Shown here one piece after another: positions 6,979 to 14,093 of a stretch of DNA of 14,123 bases. A program made the position numbers and the translations under genes. A model generated the notes under the pieces. The model worked only from the letters and a program-made list of their open reading frames with translations, searched no databases and had not been told where the DNA came from. This DNA is from CALEUX01 sp037439945 (GTDB lineage: Bacteria > Bacteroidota > Bacteroidia > Bacteroidales > Marinilabiliaceae). The stretch lies in assembly GCA_037439945.1 (NCBI GenBank), contig JBBIVA010000106.1, positions 1 to 14,123 on the forward strand, written 5' to 3'. How positions within the stretch are numbered: position 1 is the first letter of the stretch; the number at the start of each line of letters is the position of its first letter.

Positions 6979-8163
6979 ATGCAAATACTTAAAGTAATCC
7001 TTAAACCCGGGAAAGAACAAAGTGTAAAGCGGTTTCACCCATGGGTGTTTTCAGGTGCAATTAAAACCATCACTGGGAAAATTGCCGAAGGCGATCTGGT
7101 TGAAGTGGTTGATTCGGACGGGACATTTCTGGCAATTGGGCATTACCAGGTTGGTTCAATTGCTGTTCGCATTATTACTTTTATAAATGAAACAATTGAC
7201 TACAGCTTTTGGAATAAGAAAATTACGAATGCCTGGAATTTACGTAAAGAAACAGGATTAGTCGGTAAAAATGGTACCGATGCATATAGGCTGGTACATG
7301 GTGAAGGTGATGGTTTACCCGGTTTAATAATTGATGTGTATGCCGGAACCGCTGTAGTTCAAATGCATACCGTTGCAATGTATTTAAACCGGCAGGTAAT
7401 TTCCGACTCTCTTCGTAATGTTATGGGTGATACCCTGCAAGCTGTTTATAATAAATCGGAAGGCACATTGCCTTTTAAGGCCGGACTTGAACCCCAAAAC
7501 GGGTTTCTGTGGGGAAAACCAACATCCTATATTGCCCATGAAAATGGGTTAAAGTTTAAAGTTGATTGGGAAAAAGGGCAAAAAACAGGTTTTTTTGTGG
7601 ACCAAAGGGATAACAGGGCATTGGTTGAGAAATACAGCTCAGGCAAAACTGTACTTAACATGTTTTGTTATACAGGAGGGTTCTCATTTTACGCCCTTCG
7701 TGGTGGTGCTAAAATTGTTCATTCGGTTGATAGTTCTGAAAGGGCAATTGATATTACACGTGAAAATGTTGAACTCAATTTCCCAAATGATGAAAGACAT
7801 GAAGCATTTGCCATGGATGCATTTAAGTTTATGGACTCAGCTTATAAAAAATATGACCTGATAATTCTTGATCCGCCTGCTTTTGCCAAACATATGAATG
7901 TGTTGCAGAATGCCCTTAAAGGATACAGACGGCTTAATACCAGGGCATTTGAACAAATACGGCAGGGTGGGATATTGTTTACCTTTTCATGTTCACAGGT
8001 GGTTTCAAGGGATGCATTCCGTACAGCGGTTTTTTCGGCAGCAGCCCGTTCGGGCCGCAATGTTCGGATACTCCATCAAATGGAACAGCCGGCTGATCAT
8101 CCGGTTAATATTTATCATCCCGAAGGTGAATACCTTAAAGGTCTCGTACTTTATGTTGAATAA
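6979..8163 (+). CDS. rlmI: class I SAM-dependent rRNA methyltransferase, RlmI-like (23S m5C1962 type)
   Basis: Predicted 23S rRNA m5C methyltransferase of the RlmI family, acting on ribosomes in the cytosol. From the ATG at 6979 it is 394 residues, close to the usual length. Residues 1-75 form a PUA-type RNA-binding domain (HPWVFSGAI at 20-28). A linker domain carries YRLVHGEGDGLPGLIIDVY (103-121). The Rossmann methyltransferase domain begins with QKTGFFVDQRDNR (201-213), followed by the SAM loop LNMFCYTGGFSFYAL (226-240), DPPAF (298-302) and FTFSCSQ (334-340). Cys338 is the likely catalytic nucleophile, as in m5C enzymes. A GTG two codons earlier at 6973 overlaps the exonuclease stop and is the alternative start; I prefer the ATG. 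The exact target base is inferred from the family, so the gene symbol is provisional. Confidence 0.88.
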   Translation: MQILKVILKPGKEQSVKRFHPWVFSGAIKTITGKIAEGDLVEVVDSDGTFLAIGHYQVGSIAVRIITFINETIDYSFWNKKITNAWNLRKETGLVGKNGTDAYRLVHGEGDGLPGLIIDVYAGTAVVQMHTVAMYLNRQVISDSLRNVMGDTLQAVYNKSEGTLPFKAGLEPQNGFLWGKPTSYIAHENGLKFKVDWEKGQKTGFFVDQRDNRALVEKYSSGKTVLNMFCYTGGFSFYALRGGAKIVHSVDSSERAIDITRENVELNFPNDERHEAFAMDAFKFMDSAYKKYDLIILDPPAFAKHMNVLQNALKGYRRLNTRAFEQIRQGGILFTFSCSQVVSRDAFRTAVFSAAARSGRNVRILHQMEQPADHPVNIYHPEGEYLKGLVLYVE

Positions 8164-8274
8164 ACCGGTTAAAGGCCACATAATAATTTTAAGCAAATGT
8201 TGGTGATAGCATTCTTTATGCATTAACATTAGCCAGGAAACAATTTTTTTTTGATCATTTAAATAAATACAAAC

Positions 8275-9522
8275 TTGAAGTTTAAAGAGTTTAATTTTTC
8301 TTCAGAGGTTCTTGATGGATTGGACGCAATGCGTTTTGAAGAAGCAACACCCGTGCAGCAACAAACCATACCGGTTATTATGCAGGGAAATGATTTAATT
8401 GCATGTGCACAAACGGGTACCGGAAAAACGGCCGCCTACTTGTTGCCTGTTCTAAACGAGTTGGTTACTGATCATCCTAAAGGGGTTACTACCCTTATTT
8501 TAGTTCCAACTCGGGAACTCGCTTTGCAGATTGACCAGCAATTAGAGGGTTTTTCATATTTTTTGCCCGTATCTTCAATTGCTGTTTATGGCGGAAATGA
8601 TGCCGGATTGTGGGATCGCCAGAAAAATGCCATTGTGCAGGGGGTTAGTGTAATTGTTGCAACTCCCGGCAGGCTCATACAGCATTTATCAATGGGTTAT
8701 GTTGATATGTCAACCATTAAACATTTGATTCTTGATGAAGCCGACCGTATGCTCGATATGGGATTTCATGATGACATAATGCAGATAGTAAGCACTCTCC
8801 CGAAATTACGGCAAACTTTGTTGTTCTCTGCTACCATGCCACCAAAAATTCGTGATTTATCAAAGAAACTGTTGCATAACCCGCTTGAAATTAATATTGC
8901 TATTTCAAAACCGCCTGAGGGTGTTTTGCAGGCCGCTTATCTGGTTTTTGATACTCAGAAAATTGCACTGATAAATTCTTTGCTTAAAGGAAAAGAAGTA
9001 AATAGTGTGATAATTTTCTCATCAACAAAATTAAAAGTTAAGGATATATTTAAGTCTCTCAGGCAAAACGGGTTTAATGTTGCTGCTATTCATTCCGACC
9101 TGGAACAGGCCGAAAGGGAAGATGTTATGCGGAATTTTAGAAACCGGAAAGTTGAGGTTCTTGTGGCAACAGATATTATAGCCCGAGGTATAGATGTTGA
9201 AGGAATTGATTTGGTTATTAATTTTGATGTACCAAATGATGCAGAAGATTATGTTCACCGGATTGGCCGGACAGCAAGGGCTAAATCGTCAGGAGTAGCA
9301 TTAACTTTTATTAATGATAAAGACCAGTACCAGTTTTCAATGATTGAAAATCTTTTAGGGAAGGAAATTTATAAAGTTCCCTTACCGGACGGTTTTGATG
9401 AGGGACCTGAATATAATCCTAATATCCGGAGAAAAAGCAGAAATTTCAGAAAGGGAGGAAATACTGGTAACCGAAAAAAATTTTTTGGAAAAGACAGACA
9501 AAGAAGGGATAAAACAAACTAA
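8275..9522 (+). CDS. DEAD-box ATP-dependent RNA helicase
   Basis: A RhlE-like DEAD-box protein of 415 residues that uses ATP to unwind short RNA duplexes, typically in ribosome assembly, RNA decay or cold adaptation. Motifs in order: Q motif FEEATPVQ (21-28), AQTGTGKT with Lys51, PTRELALQ (78-85), GG (106-107), TPGRL (130-134), DEAD (154-157), SAT (185-187), IIFSST (246-251), ATDIIARGID (298-307) and HRIGRTAR (328-335). The tail from about 383 is short, basic and Arg/Lys/Gly-rich, the usual RNA-tethering extension. The start is TTG at 8275: TAA at 8260-8262 closes the frame upstream, and family members begin just so (M-K-F-K-E-F). It follows the methyltransferase after 111 nt with no clear promoter, and tex begins 51 nt after its stop, so it may be read together with tex. 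Confidence 0.95.
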   Translation: MKFKEFNFSSEVLDGLDAMRFEEATPVQQQTIPVIMQGNDLIACAQTGTGKTAAYLLPVLNELVTDHPKGVTTLILVPTRELALQIDQQLEGFSYFLPVSSIAVYGGNDAGLWDRQKNAIVQGVSVIVATPGRLIQHLSMGYVDMSTIKHLILDEADRMLDMGFHDDIMQIVSTLPKLRQTLLFSATMPPKIRDLSKKLLHNPLEINIAISKPPEGVLQAAYLVFDTQKIALINSLLKGKEVNSVIIFSSTKLKVKDIFKSLRQNGFNVAAIHSDLEQAEREDVMRNFRNRKVEVLVATDIIARGIDVEGIDLVINFDVPNDAEDYVHRIGRTARAKSSGVALTFINDKDQYQFSMIENLLGKEIYKVPLPDGFDEGPEYNPNIRRKSRNFRKGGNTGNRKKFFGKDRQRRDKTN

Positions 9523-9573
9523 AGCTAAAATAATCTATTTGAAAAACCACCATAAAAGTTAAATAAAATATAT

Positions 9574-11694
9574 ATGCACCTTTTTTCTTCCTTAATTTCA
9601 ACCGAAACAAATATTTCAGAGCGTCAGGTTAAAAATACAATAGCACTGCTTGATGAAGGCGCAACAATCCCATTTATAAGCCGGTACCGGAAAGAAATGA
9701 CCGGAAGCCTTGATGAAATTGCTATTGGGATAATTAAAGAACGTTATGAGAAATTACAGGAGATTCAGAAACGACGTGAAACAATTTTAAATACAATTGA
9801 TGAACTGGGGCAGCTGACCACTGAATTAAAAAGCAAAATTGAAGCTACTTGGGATGCAAACGAACTTGAGGATATATATTTGCCATATAAACCGAAAAGG
9901 AAAACCAGGGCTGTAAAAGCCAGGGAAAGAGGACTTGAACCACTGGCCGATATTATTATGAAACAACAGGATGATGATGTGGATATTAAAGCCATGGGTT
10001 TTATTACCGATGAAGTGCCTGATGTTGAAGAAGCCCTGCAGGGAGCACGTGATATAATTGCTGAACGCGTTAATGAAGATTCAACAGCCCGTGAAATTGT
10101 ACGGTCGGTGTTTGAACGGGGGGCATTAATTAAATCACGGGTTATAAAGGGAAAAGATGAAGAAGCCGCAAAATACCGTGACTATTTTGAGTTTGAGGAG
10201 CCTGTTAAAAAATGTCCGTCACACAGATTGCTGGCCATTCGCAGGGGTGAAAAGGAAGGTTTCCTTAAAGTAACGGTTACCCCCGAGTCGGAACCAGCTG
10301 TAGAAAGGCTCAACAGGTTTTTTGTAAAAGGCAGGAATGCTGCATCCGAACAGGTTTCAATAGCAGTTGAAGATGCCTTCAAAAGACTTCTGGAACCTTC
10401 CATTGAAAATGAAATGGCAGCCGCCACCCGTGAAAAAGCTGAAACGGAAGCTATTCGGGTTTTTGCTGCAAATCTGCGCCAGCTATTGCTTTCACCTCCA
10501 CTTGGGCAAAAAAGGGTGCTTGCAATCGACCCGGGCTACCGTACTGGTTGTAAAGTAGTTTGCATGGATGCCCAGGGGGCCCTCCTGCACAATGAAAATA
10601 TTTATCCCCATGCCCCGCAAAACGAGTATAAACAAGCCATTCGTAAGATTGAAACCCTTGTTGATGCTTATAAGGTTGATGCAATAGCAATAGGAAACGG
10701 AACTGCATCACGCGAAACGGAATCGTTAATCAGGAACATTAAATTCAACCGTGATTTACAGGTTTTTGTGGTTAGCGAGGATGGAGCATCAGTTTACAGC
10801 GCAAGCAAAATTGCCCGTGATGAATTTCCCGATTATGATGTTACAGTTAGGGGGGCAGTATCTATTGGGAGACGTTTAATGGACCCTTTAGCCGAACTTG
10901 TAAAGATTGACCCCAAGTCAATAGGCGTTGGGCAATATCAACATGATGTTGATCAAAACCGTCTTAAAGATTCGCTTGATCAGGTTGTTGAATCGTGTGT
11001 AAACCTTGTGGGAGTTGAATTAAATACAGCAAGCCAGCATTTGCTAACCTATGTTTCGGGATTGGGGCCGCAGCTGGCAAAAAATATTGTTGAGTTCAGG
11101 GCTGAAAATGGTCCTTTTTCATCGCGTAAGGAACTTTCGAAAGTGCCCAGGCTGGGAGCAAAAGCATTTGAGCAGTGCGCCGGGTTTTTGAGAATTTCGG
11201 GAGCGAAAAATCCACTCGACAACTCAGCTGTACATCCCGAATCATATCCTATAATTGAAAAGATGGCCACCGATTTAAACTGTAGTGTTGGTGAATTAAT
11301 TAGCAATAAAGAGATTTTAGGAAAAATTGATTTAAAAAAGTATGTAAATGATAAAGTTGGAATGCCAACACTTACCGATATAAAAACGGAGCTTGAGAAA
11401 CCCGGTCGCGATCCCCGGAAATTAATTAAGGTATTTGAGTTTTCGCCCGATGTGCATTCAATTACCGATTTAAAAACAGGGATGGTATTGCCGGGGATAG
11501 TTACAAATATCACCAATTTTGGGGCTTTTGTTGATGTAGGTGTAAAACAGGACGGGCTGGTACATATTTCTCAACTTGCCGACAGGTACGTTTCTGATCC
11601 CAATGATGTTGTGTCGCTTCATCAACATGTTCAGGTAAAAGTACTTGAAGTAGATGCACAAAGAAAAAGAATCCAGTTAACCATGAAAATATAA
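9574..11694 (+). CDS. tex: RNA-binding transcriptional accessory protein Tex
   Basis: Tex is a cytosolic nucleic-acid-binding protein related to eukaryotic Spt6, associated with transcription. This copy has 706 residues, a full-length form. Domains in order: a helical N-terminal Tex domain (IPFISRYRKEMTGSLDE at about 32-48, a strong family signature); a YqgF/RNase H-like domain from about 310 (RVLAIDPGYRTG); tandem helix-hairpin-helix motifs at about 490-550 (SGLGPQLAKNIVEFR and KVPRLGAKAFEQCAGFLRI); a second HhH-like linker; and an S1 RNA-binding domain at 636-706 (GMVLPGIVTNITNFGAFVDV to the end). It starts at ATG 9574, 51 nt after the DEAD-box helicase, and is the last gene of the plus-strand run. 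Identification is secure. Confidence 0.97.
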   Translation: MHLFSSLISTETNISERQVKNTIALLDEGATIPFISRYRKEMTGSLDEIAIGIIKERYEKLQEIQKRRETILNTIDELGQLTTELKSKIEATWDANELEDIYLPYKPKRKTRAVKARERGLEPLADIIMKQQDDDVDIKAMGFITDEVPDVEEALQGARDIIAERVNEDSTAREIVRSVFERGALIKSRVIKGKDEEAAKYRDYFEFEEPVKKCPSHRLLAIRRGEKEGFLKVTVTPESEPAVERLNRFFVKGRNAASEQVSIAVEDAFKRLLEPSIENEMAAATREKAETEAIRVFAANLRQLLLSPPLGQKRVLAIDPGYRTGCKVVCMDAQGALLHNENIYPHAPQNEYKQAIRKIETLVDAYKVDAIAIGNGTASRETESLIRNIKFNRDLQVFVVSEDGASVYSASKIARDEFPDYDVTVRGAVSIGRRLMDPLAELVKIDPKSIGVGQYQHDVDQNRLKDSLDQVVESCVNLVGVELNTASQHLLTYVSGLGPQLAKNIVEFRAENGPFSSRKELSKVPRLGAKAFEQCAGFLRISGAKNPLDNSAVHPESYPIIEKMATDLNCSVGELISNKEILGKIDLKKYVNDKVGMPTLTDIKTELEKPGRDPRKLIKVFEFSPDVHSITDLKTGMVLPGIVTNITNFGAFVDVGVKQDGLVHISQLADRYVSDPNDVVSLHQHVQVKVLEVDAQRKRIQLTMKI

Positions 11695-11765
11695 TTGGTG
11701 ACAAAAATTAGGTTTAAGGGTTAATTCAACCGGCTTAATGTTAAAACGAAAAAGATTTATGGGTT

Positions 11766-11783
11766 TTGTTTTTGCAAAAACAA
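11766..11783. repeat. 18-bp perfect palindrome
   Basis: ttgtttttg at 11766-11774 is followed directly by its exact reverse complement, caaaaacaa. As RNA it gives a 7-bp stem with a TGCA loop, followed by GGGGG rather than a T-tract, so it is a poor intrinsic terminator. It could be a dimeric protein-binding site or a weak bidirectional terminator between tex and the convergent gene. Confidence 0.6.
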
Positions 11784-11909
11784 GGGGGTTCATTACCTGA
11801 ATATTACGGATTAGTTTCAAAAATTTTTTATGATTTATGAAATTGAATAAAACCGAAAATTTGGGGAATGACCTTCAAAAACAATCACCTATCTTCGGTA
11901 TTTGATTTT

Positions 11910-12035
11910 TTACACTGAATTGTCCTTGAAAAAAATGTTAAACAAGGAATAATCTACCAGGTTCTTTTTTACCGGGTTATTAATTTTATCCAAGTAATCC
12001 AGATTTAGAAGTTGAACAGCGAAATTAAAATTCAT
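11910..12035 (-). CDS. possible small protein of 41 residues
   Basis: This is an ATG-started minus-strand open frame of 41 codons beginning 32 nt after the end of the membrane-protein gene on the same strand. The predicted peptide starts MNFNFAVQLLNLDYLDKINN and is mixed hydrophobic and charged, without a membrane segment or motif. It has no promoter of its own that I can see and could be co-transcribed with the gene upstream. Open frames of this size arise by chance in AT-rich DNA, so the support is weak and I do not recognise it. Confidence 0.2.
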   Translation of the reverse strand: MNFNFAVQLLNLDYLDKINNPVKKNLVDYSLFNIFFKDNSV

Positions 12036-12067
12036 TGGTTACTATTTTTTTAATGTTTCAGTTTTTT

Positions 12068-12445
12068 TCAAGAAACGGGGTCCTTTATCCCAGTCTCTTG
12101 GTAAAATTCGTTTACCAGTGATTTTATTTTTCGGTTCTTCTCTAAAATACCTGCAATTTTTCCTGTAACTCCTGTAATTACAAGTGCCAGAATAAACGAA
12201 ACAATTACCATCTTTTTGGATACCGGTGTAAAAGCAATAACTGCTGTTGTAGCAATTATAAAAACAGGCGTAGCATATAAAAGGTATTGCTGGCCTGAGC
12301 TGCAACCACATTCATTTAAAAGGTCGTTAAACCTTTTGCTCCACATTTCGTTCGATGGTTCATCAAGATTTGGGAAGTTAAAGGTAACGCTTTTAACTTT
12401 TATGAAGCGCAGTGATTTTAGTTCATCCAGAGTTTTAATTTCCAT
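12068..12445 (-). CDS. hypothetical two-helix membrane protein with a Cys-Gly-Cys motif
   Basis: A 125-residue protein that I do not recognise. The first 50 residues are soluble, with KSVTFNFPNLDEPSNEMWSK in the middle, and end in NECGCSSGQ (44-52). Two hydrophobic segments follow at about 54-75 and 79-100, split by the short TPVSKK turn. The C-terminal 25 residues are charged. The short loop suggests a helical hairpin with both ends on the same side, probably the cytoplasm. Paired cysteines Cys46 and Cys48 just before the membrane could bind a metal or be redox active, but nothing proves it. The start at ATG 12445 is the only one that keeps the N-terminal region. Codon use is like that of its neighbours. 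A shifted minus-strand frame over 12042-12311 is a shadow. It is convergent with tex. Confidence 0.7.
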   Translation of the reverse strand: MEIKTLDELKSLRFIKVKSVTFNFPNLDEPSNEMWSKRFNDLLNECGCSSGQQYLLYATPVFIIATTAVIAFTPVSKKMVIVSFILALVITGVTGKIAGILEKNRKIKSLVNEFYQETGIKDPVS

Positions 12446-12626
12446 AATTCAAATTGTAAAATTTAATTTTTAAATCCCGGGTTGGTAATTAAAAGTTTAA
12501 AGAAAACTATGAAATTAACCGGATTTGGTTTAATTATAAAATGTTATGGTCTTTTAATGTGTTATTATACGGTTTATAAATTTTCCCCTTTATTTGGGTT
12601 TTGCAAAATAAACAAGGCAACCTTAT

Positions 12627-12796
12627 TTAAATTATAAACTTTAAATATTGTTTTGTATAAACCAATTCTTCGTTTAACCGCTCCCCCAATGTACCGGGAT
12701 TACTTTTTTTATTAACCCGTTTATAATTTTTAAATTAGCACTGATAACCTGTACCCATGCAGCGGGTGTGACCATCACTAAATTACTGGACTTGTT
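12627..12796 (-). pseudogene. possible frameshifted coding remnant
   Basis: Two overlapping minus-strand frames each read like protein. Frame A (12796 to 12674) includes VMVTPAAWVQVISANLKIIN. Frame B (12734 to 12627) includes SNPGTLGERLNEELVYTKQY and ends at a TAA. A run of seven A residues on the minus strand (12704-12710) lies exactly where switching from A to B would join them into one protein. I do not recognise the family. The call rests on appearance alone and may be wrong. Confidence 0.3.
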
Positions 12797-12905
12797 TCAT
12801 ATGTGTTTTTCTTAAAAATGGTATTCATAATCAGCTTCTCCCCACTACCGCAAAAAAGGTAAGGTACGATAATCCTGAATTTTAAGCCAAATGTGGCCGA
12901 TACAC

Positions 12906-12949
12906 CCCGATTGTAGTTTTGTAATAAAAACAAAAAAACTTACATCGGG
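12906..12949. repeat. 14-bp hairpin-forming inverted repeat
   Basis: Arm 12906-12920 (cccgattgtagtttt) pairs with 12935-12949. The stem has 6, 3 and 5 base pairs separated by one single-base bulge on each strand, around a 14-nt loop. It lies four bases from the nested repeat that follows and may belong to the same element. Confidence 0.6.
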
Positions 12950-12953
12950 ACTA

Positions 12954-13035
12954 AAAATCAAACCAATTGGCTAAAACCAGGAACCCCGCTCCGCTCAAAC
13001 AGCCCTGGTTTTCTAACACCGCGATGTTTGATTTT
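12954..13035. repeat. nested inverted repeat
   Basis: The outer arms aaaatcaaac (12954-12963) and gtttgatttt (13026-13035) are perfect 10-bp reverse complements. The inner arms aaaaccagg (12973-12981) and cctggtttt (13004-13012) are a perfect 9-bp pair enclosing a 22-nt C-rich loop. The internal loops are 9 and 13 nt. This is far more symmetry than expected by chance in 82 nt, so it is probably a structured RNA or a foldable repeat or recombination site. Confidence 0.7.
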
Positions 13036-13196
13036 CCATACGGAAATTTCTTTATGCGGAAAATAGCCCCATCCTTTAATAATCCCTATATTCCGTCTAT
13101 TAGTATTGGCCTTTCAATATAATTTATTAGTTTAACCGGACACTATTGATAAATTTTATTCTGGTAATAATATTTTTTTACTGAAAATTAACATTT

Positions 13197-13979
13197 TTAC
13201 TTTAATATCTTTTTTAATTCCCCCAAATAAATATGATTGTGGTTAATTCCGTTATGGGTTTGCCCGGGAAGGGTAATTAGCCGGTCACCATTTTTAAAAT
13301 GTTTCTCAAGTTTTTTTGAAGACTCATAATATACTACTTCATCACAGTTGCCATGAAAAATTATAACCGGACATTTAACATTTGAGATACTCTTATAAGT
13401 TCTAAGCTTATAACGAATTAAAAAACCGGGTATAATTTTAAAGTATTTATTGGCTAAATCAGTCATACTATAAAATGGAGCTTTAAGGACCAATAATTTG
13501 GGGTTATTATCTGATGCAAGTTTTGCAGCCAACCCTGTACCTATGGAATATCCAATAATTACCACATCATCTGGCCTATAGTTTTTTGTAATTGAGTCAT
13601 AAACAATTTGGATATCGTTGTATAATTGTTTTTCACTTGATATTTTGCCTTGGCTTTTTCCAAATCCACGGTAGTCAGGGATGAAAAAATCGAAATTATT
13701 TCCCAGGTAAACGTCAGCAATATTTCCCCATGAGTTTAAGGAGCCTGCATTACCATGTAAATAAAATACCAGCCCTTTACTTAAAGGTGCCTTAAATAGC
13801 AATCCATGGATTTTAGTTTTCTTATCAACATTGATGAAATATTCATCGAAATCATTGTTGAAGGCAAATATGTGCGAAATAGGTAGTTTTTCGGGATAGA
13901 ATAGTAGTTTCTCCTGGCGACAGGAAATTAAAATTATTATTAGTGCCAGAGGTACCAAAAAAGTAATTAAAAATTTCAT
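13197..13979 (-). CDS. alpha/beta hydrolase lipoprotein
   Basis: A 260-residue serine hydrolase of the ABHD13/YfhR-like group. The first 20 residues are a lipoprotein signal: a hydrophobic stretch ending in the lipobox LISC, so Cys20 would be lipidated and the enzyme anchored to a membrane facing the periplasm or the outside. LLFYPE (25-30) follows, as usual in this group. The fold's motifs are visible: oxyanion region LHGNAGS (74-80), PDYRGFGKS (101-109), nucleophile elbow GYSIG with Ser145, acid Asp213 in FHGNCDEVV, and His242 in GQTHNGI. All three catalytic residues are present, so it should be active as an esterase or thioesterase-like enzyme; the substrate is unknown. It is isolated, with repeat-rich DNA downstream and IS-like sequence upstream, and no clear promoter box was found. 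Confidence 0.92.
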   Translation of the reverse strand: MKFLITFLVPLALIIILISCRQEKLLFYPEKLPISHIFAFNNDFDEYFINVDKKTKIHGLLFKAPLSKGLVFYLHGNAGSLNSWGNIADVYLGNNFDFFIPDYRGFGKSQGKISSEKQLYNDIQIVYDSITKNYRPDDVVIIGYSIGTGLAAKLASDNNPKLLVLKAPFYSMTDLANKYFKIIPGFLIRYKLRTYKSISNVKCPVIIFHGNCDEVVYYESSKKLEKHFKNGDRLITLPGQTHNGINHNHIYLGELKKILK

Positions 13980-14031
13980 TTGTAAATAATTTTTAAAAAT
14001 ATGGACAGGTGTAACTTGTTACGAAAATGCA

Positions 14032-14046
14032 GGACTCGTTTCATAT
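14032..14046. repeat. 15-bp motif shared with the 12.8-kb repeat region
   Basis: ggactcgtttcatat here and ggacttgtttcatat at 12788-12802 differ at one of 15 positions. Both lie in non-coding DNA, one on each side of the hydrolase gene and in the same orientation. They may be matching parts of the same kind of element. Confidence 0.45.
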
Positions 14047-14068
14047 ACATTTGTCCGGACGTAAAGAG

Positions 14069-14093
14069 TGTCTAGTCCTAAAATAAGTCTACA
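14069..14093. mobile_element. possible insertion-sequence terminus
   Basis: The 25-nt segment starts tgtctagtcc and ends gtctaca, so its outer trinucleotides TGT and ACA are complementary, as at the ends of many insertion sequences. It is preceded by the 8-bp palindrome gtccggac (14053-14060). A 6-bp inverted pair, aggact (14031-14036) and agtcct (14074-14079), spans the block. No transposase is visible on either side within the window. The call is from general resemblance only. Confidence 0.25.

Larger units (their letters stand above)
11695..12067. other. intergenic stretch between tex and a convergent membrane-protein gene
   Basis: Both flanking genes point into this 373-nt region. It holds an 18-bp perfect palindrome (11766-11783) and a 41-codon minus-strand open frame (11910-12035), listed separately. 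No promoter, RNA gene or hairpin with a T-tract was found. Neither flanking gene has an obvious intrinsic terminator here. Confidence 0.6.
12446..13196. other. 751-nt region without an intact gene: palindromes and decayed sequence
   Basis: No intact gene above small-peptide size is present. From about 12627 to 13080 the DNA carries a frame-broken possible coding remnant, a 14-bp hairpin and a nested inverted repeat, all listed separately. It also carries several short minus-strand open stretches without start codons. A 42-codon plus-strand ATG frame lies at 12509-12637, without a promoter. The stretch 13081-13196 is AT-rich and I see nothing in it. Overall it resembles a degraded repeat or mobile element between the two minus-strand genes. 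Confidence 0.55.

Noticed and set aside
11049..11516. 155-codon minus-strand open frame inside tex
   Set aside because: Antisense shadow of a certain gene; no family features. The same applies to the other antisense frames over guaB, recQ, the methyltransferase and tex.
11837..11905. 22-codon ATG frame (MKLNKTENLG...)
   Set aside because: Too short to separate from chance and no regulatory signals.
12509..12637. 42-codon plus-strand ATG frame with several aromatic and Cys residues
   Set aside because: No promoter box, no family resemblance, and its end overlaps the minus-strand remnant.
12446..13196. CRISPR array or tRNA in the gene-free region
   Set aside because: No regularly spaced direct repeats and no cloverleaf or T-loop sequence were seen.
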